64,000 bases of DNA, taken from assembly GCF_016920785.2 (NCBI RefSeq), contig NW_024609880.1:58171817-58235816 (forward strand). The letters are read 5' to 3'. This DNA comes from Ixodes scapularis (taxonomy: Eukaryota; Arthropoda; Arachnida; Ixodida; Ixodidae). The first letter of the stretch is position 1. Each line of letters begins with the position of its first letter. The notes beneath the pieces were generated by a model. It was not told where the DNA came from. It saw only the letters and a program-made list of their open reading frames with translations, and made no database searches. Positions 58,107-64,000 of this stretch are shown in pieces. The position numbers and the translations under genes are program-made.

Positions 58107-59084
58107 TTTTGTAGTAACAGCACTTGCAAAAAGACAAAAAAACAACGGAACTTTAGTTTGGAAGAATTGCAACGATGTAGTGAATCTCCTAAGCAGGCTT
58201 ATTGCAAACCTTTGGGTTTCTTTGCAGGCAAACAATCTAAGACGAAAGTTGACAGAACTAAGAGAGAAAAAAAAAACACAAAAAAACGGACACGAAGCTT
58301 AGAGTGCGATATTCAATTAAATGACTCCGGTGGTATTTTTCTGCGTTGTCGAGTTGCTCCGAGTTTGTGCGTGAGTGCGCACATGTGCGTGCTTGAGAAA
58401 ACCGAGAAAGAAAAAAGAGCCACCCCTGGCATCTTTCTTTTCTCGCTCATTCTAAGCAAGTTTGCTCGCCGACTCCGAAGTAAAAGAGATGCCGCATTTG
58501 AAATCTTTAGGGAAAGCAAAGGTGACGCCTTCCCAACAAGTATTTTCATCGATGAGCCGAGGCGCGATATCTCGAAGCAGTTTGACCTGACGTTGAAGGA
58601 AAATTTCCAAAGGAAATTTGACATTTTGAGTTAATAAAACACAGGACTGTTAGAAATTTATCTTTATGTGTGTGTGTGTGTTTAAAAGGAAAGACTGAAC
58701 AAGTTGCATTTAAGATATGTTCAAGACCTTGACGAAGTTCAAAAGAAGCAACATATCAGAAAGGGGAGACTCAAAACGCAAAAACGATGTGTTCTTGGAA
58801 TCAATGTAGAATGTAGGATACTCGTCTTTTCTCGTTCTTTTAAACGCGAGCATATACTTCAGCGCCTCTTCCATCTAGCATCGTGTTTAGTTTTGGCATG
58901 CCACTCTCAATATCTCAGTTGCCGCCAAAGTGGATTGATGTACGTCCGGTGTTCGATGTTTTTTCATGTCGAGGAACTGTTTCACCTCCACTAAGAACGG
59001 CCTACAAGGGAGAAAACGTGAGATCTGATTAGGTTTGAGAAGACCGCCCACTGAAGGTTAAAACCTCGGCCGCTTTTTTAACAG
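58107..59084. other. non-coding stretch with a long random-looking frame
   Basis: The 186-codon plus frame covering 58074-58634 is lysine-rich (A-rich DNA) and has no motif. Its A-rich codons and an overlapping antisense frame argue against a gene. Confidence 0.3.
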
Positions 59085-59247
59085 CTTAAACTTCACAGAC
59101 ACTTCTATTTTAATCCATCTGGCGTTCTGCGTAATGGGGTCATACTCCTGGTGTTTGCGTACATCGTGTCTATGTTTACGACTTCAATGACCCCAAGAGC
59201 TTCTATCGCCCTTCCATCTGAACCAACGACTGTGCTTGCGCCTCAAG
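59085..59247 (+). CDS. candidate exon encoding a hydrophobic (signal-like) segment
   Basis: Acceptor GGCCGCTTTTTTAACAG ends at 59084 and strong donor CCTCAAG|GTAAGCGC follows 59247. One frame is open for all 54 codons and encodes a hydrophobic stretch (G-V-I-L-L-V-F-A-Y-I-V-S-M) followed by a Thr/Ser/Pro-rich stretch (P-S-E-P-T-T-V-L-A-P-Q). This would fit an internal exon with a membrane segment, or 5' UTR plus a start at the internal ATG. The product is not recognised and no partner exon was linked. Confidence 0.3.
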
Positions 59248-60954
59248 GTAAGCGCAGGCAAAACGTATTTTATTGTCAAGATGTAACGAAAACATCCAAC
59301 ACATTTGGATTCGGACACGTGCGTTGAATATCAATCATAATTAAAATGAGCCATTTGAAGAAAATATAAAATTGAACTTATTCGTTTAATTGCTAGTGTC
59401 TTCATGCACTATTAGAATATATTCACTTTGAATGAGGTACGAAAAATTGCACTTAGTATTTAAGTTGGGATTAATAAAAATAACTCCATGAATCACGTCA
59501 TAAATTAAATTGAATGCAATTTCATAGGATTATTAAGGCTGGTGAACTAAAAGCCAACATATGAAGTGTTTAAAACACAATGCGCTGTATCTCTTAAAAT
59601 ATAACTAAACACGGTTTTGTTAAAAATAATTGTCGGATCAACGTCATTTAATCGGATATCCCTTGAAGTAGAGTAGTCTTTAAGTAACTGAATTAGTGCA
59701 AAAAGGAGTTAGATAATCCTAATAAATTACTTTTGAATCAATAATTATGCTAAATCTGCTAAGCACTTCTGAAAGTAGATTTGATACGTTATAATGGTAT
59801 TTAAATATTAGTTCAGAAGAAATTTTCATAATGCATAAACTCTACTCTAAAAAAAAAACACGTTTTCTCACTAAATGTTTCGTCTTAAATATGGCACATC
59901 TACCTGACTTAGATGTTCTAGATACTAAGAGACTTCCGATATGTAAGTTCCGCGCAAAGAAAGACAACTTTTAGCTTTGTTGGCTAATTGTACTTTAGAC
60001 TCCAATATAGTAGTTAAGCGCGTCTGTTTTGGAGGCACAAAATGCCTGCTGTGATCGCGAGATAGTTGGGACGATATCTGGCAACCGCTAGGGGCTGCAT
60101 CCATACACATCTAAAAAAAAATTAAAAGAAGAGCGGCGGCGAAACGATTAAATTTTTGGCTTTGCGTTCTTCTCCGGGAAACGTTTAACCTTGAGGAGGC
60201 TTATCGAAGTATAAAACGCTCTATATCGACGGCAAAATAGGCGCCACCGCGGACTAAGCAGCACAGAGATGCACCGGAGAATTCAGTGGGGGCAGAATAA
60301 ACCGCGGTATTCGCCTTCGCCATATAGAACCAAAAGCTTTTCGGGCGGAAGCGAAAAAGTGGCAGTGAGAGATAAGAAAGGCGGCGCCTTCCCAGTGCGG
60401 CGTTTTGGAGAGTGTTTCGGCCCCCATCGCGCGGCTCGGGCAAAATAGCGAGGGCAACAATATCGGGGAGGCCGTAAGTTCGAGTCTCCTAAATCGCGAT
60501 TGCCAGAGCCCATTGCTTGCGCCGGGGACAGTTTGGAGCTTCGCGCCGGACGCACTTTCGGTGTAACATTTCTCGCTTCTTTTTTCTTTTTTTTTTTCTT
60601 TGAAGCTGTCGTTTCTCCTGAACGCTTTTGGTTCTGTTTCGTCCCGGTGAATCGGCTGCGGGTGGATGCGTTTTCTAGCGAGCCTGGCTGTTCTCTGAGG
60701 TGCCGCCTTTGTGAAGGTCCCGCTGGGGCAGGCAATGGGACCAGATGGTAGAAGCCGGGTTTCGGAAGTAATCGAATATAATATTGATATAGCTACTCTG
60801 TGTATCCGGTAATACCTTTGTCTCAAGTATAATAGTAGTTGACAACCTAAGAAACGAAGTCCCGAACACCTTATTAACGCTTCACGCCCGATGTGATAGC
60901 TTCATTAGCCTATAAGAACGCTGAAGATTTAATTGCGAAACAAGAAATTTAATT
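59248..60954. other. non-coding; GC-rich patch at 60.2-60.8 kb
   Basis: AT-rich to 60.1 kb. The GC-rich patch opens long frames on both strands (190 codons minus, 83 plus) around a T-rich tract (60578-60602) with a partial inverted repeat (CTTTTGGTTCT and AGAACCAAAAG); probably an unrecognised repeat. Confidence 0.3.
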
Positions 60955-61025
60955 TAATTTTTGTAATGTGTGTAATTTATTGCCCTAACCGGGCTTGTAA
61001 GGTGAAAATAAATTCAATTAAATAA
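60955..61025 (+). repeat. LINE-like 3' tail
   Basis: TTATTGCCCTAACCGGGC..TAAGGTGAAAATAAATTCAATTAAAT resembles non-LTR retrotransposon 3' ends that finish in (AATTC)n-like repeats. Only the tail is visible, so this is a severely 5'-truncated copy. The family match is from memory. Confidence 0.35.
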
Positions 61026-62335
61026 GCGTAAAGATTCTTAAGTTTGTCAGAAACTATAGCGGTGTTTGCTTACATTGTAGACAAAAAAGGTTTAGAAGCG
61101 GTTATTCTAGTAAGTCATGAACCGCCAGGATTAGTCGACATGCGGAACTGGGTACCGTCTTGTCCAAGAATGGAGAGTAGTTCTAAGGTGGTTCGCTATG
61201 CGACACTCTAATCTTGTCTGCTATGGCTTGTACGATAGAAACATATTCCATTGCTTTAAGCTCGCGCTCTTAGTTTTTATATTAATTTTTTTATTTACAT
61301 TTTAGTTTCTTTATGGGTAGTCGTGATAACTAGCCTTCGTGTTTGTGAGTTCAGGAAAATTGCCCGCCATATAGATAATCAGACAACAACAGGAGAAAAC
61401 AGTGCACCCACTCAGTAGTCTGTGAATCTAGAGAAGAATAAATAGGCATATAAACCTAACACGTTTCATGACCTAGGCTTTTCAGGCCCGTGCTTCCAAT
61501 AGCGCTGTAGCCGTACGCAGGGTGCATTCTTCTTGTCAGGGTTAGAGGAAGACGTTAGTTGTAGTTTTTATCTACAATCCTGACGGTTTACTGAAATAAT
61601 CGCAGATTAAGAAATGTTTCCAGCTGGTAAGTTAACATAAAAATTGAAACACGTCGCTAATTACCGTATTTCAGCGAGAGTAAAACATTCTAAACGCAAT
61701 TACTTCAGTTTTTGTCGGTTGGAGGTTTTTATACAAAACGGTAAGCTGTAAAAAAACTTGTGATGCTCCAAAAGAAAGCATGGGGTGTCTGTCACCACGC
61801 CACTTCATACAATGGTGGACCGGGACACATTTATCTACATTTATGAAGAAAAAATATATATACGAAAAAGCCATGTTCTTCTAAAGAACATTCAAATAAA
61901 TGGGAACGCCGTTGCTATTTTTTTTCTAGATATATAAAACTCAGAAGTCCGAGGCGTGGACCATCGCGAGGTTTCACCGTATGGCACTCTGCACAGCCGC
62001 CAAATTCACACCCAAGCATGTACATACGTAGTCATATTTCGTTCTATTCGTTTTATGAAAGGTTTACAGTAAGTTGACAAATTATTTAAAAAATACAGTA
62101 AAATATCTTTACGCAAAATAGCGGCGAGACACGTCAAGTAAATGGTTTTAAAGACACATTAACAAATTATTTACCAGGATACCACTACGTGTAAAACTTA
62201 AAAAAACACCAACATGAGCACCTTCAAATACAGTTTGCGAATATATAAAGAAAGCATGCTTAGCTGTCAGTGGAGCTTTGGAACTAATGACAAAACGAAA
62301 CTGATTAAAAAATGCACATCAATCTGTAAAGCAAA

Positions 62336-62338
<3 letters not shown>
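61026..62338. other. non-coding stretch
   Basis: No repeats or genes placed. A micro-exon-like 21 bases ending CAGCTG|GTAAGTTAA (61627) is too short to call. Confidence 0.35.

Positions 62339-62394
<56 letters not shown>
62339..62394. repeat. (AT)28 microsatellite
   Basis: Uninterrupted AT dinucleotides directly left of the Penelope-like fragment. Confidence 0.95.

Positions 62395-64000
<1,606 letters not shown>

Noticed and set aside
58074..58634. 186-codon plus-strand frame
   Set aside because: Composition follows A-rich DNA (Lys-rich), an antisense frame overlaps, and no motif or splice context supports it.
60254..60826. 190-codon minus-strand frame
   Set aside because: Low-complexity Lys/Glu tract, overlapping antisense frame, no domain; likely GC-rich repeat DNA.

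Overview
The window looks like one stretch of a large, repeat-rich, intron-rich animal genome. It has no operons, no dense coding and no bacterial signals. The repeat content suggests a chelicerate, most probably a hard tick: Penelope-like elements with a GIY-YIG domain, a decayed Ty3/gypsy element, a CR1/L2-like LINE, hAT-type non-autonomous elements with 8-bp target duplications, many fold-back elements, a tRNA-derived SINE-like unit, and G-tract/C-tract repeats beginning GGCACGTAGCCAGG. The tick assignment is inference; no complete host gene is visible.

Layout. 1-12 kb: mostly plain AT-rich DNA with an A/AT microsatellite (1443-1538) and a hAT-like element (4089-5774). 12-17 kb: an inverted repeat (13012-13283), then a Penelope-like composite of two inverted, 5'-truncated copies (14507-16313). 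A 13-bp direct repeat flanks the composite, and one copy carries a younger insertion with a 26-bp palindromic minisatellite. 18-30 kb: G/C-tract repeats, candidate host exons (minus strand 21.5-22.2 kb; plus strand 25.9 kb), a fold-back (26.8 kb), a tRNA-like SINE (28.2 kb) and a nested pair of palindromic elements with an 8-bp target duplication (29.2-29.8 kb). 30-41 kb: AT-rich, little recognisable except a second array sharing the palindromic core (33784-34341). 41-44 kb: the 5' half of a decayed LINE, a 264-bp fold-back and a possible terminal exon. 44-50 kb: mostly plain, with a second hAT-like element (47922-48799). 50.9-54.9 kb: a broken Ty3/gypsy element on the minus strand. 55-58 kb: GC/CpG-rich DNA with a short fold-back. 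58-64 kb: a candidate exon (59085-59247), a LINE-like 3' tail, and a Penelope-like fragment with a hammerhead-ribozyme-like motif between two (AT)n tracts.

No recognised cellular gene can be named. Exon calls rest only on splice-site consensus, open frame and, in one case, phase agreement between neighbouring exons. Several of the weaker ones are expected to be chance matches in 128 kb of double-stranded search space. The mobile elements are better supported because termini, target duplications or domain motifs are directly visible. None of the protein-coding elements is intact.
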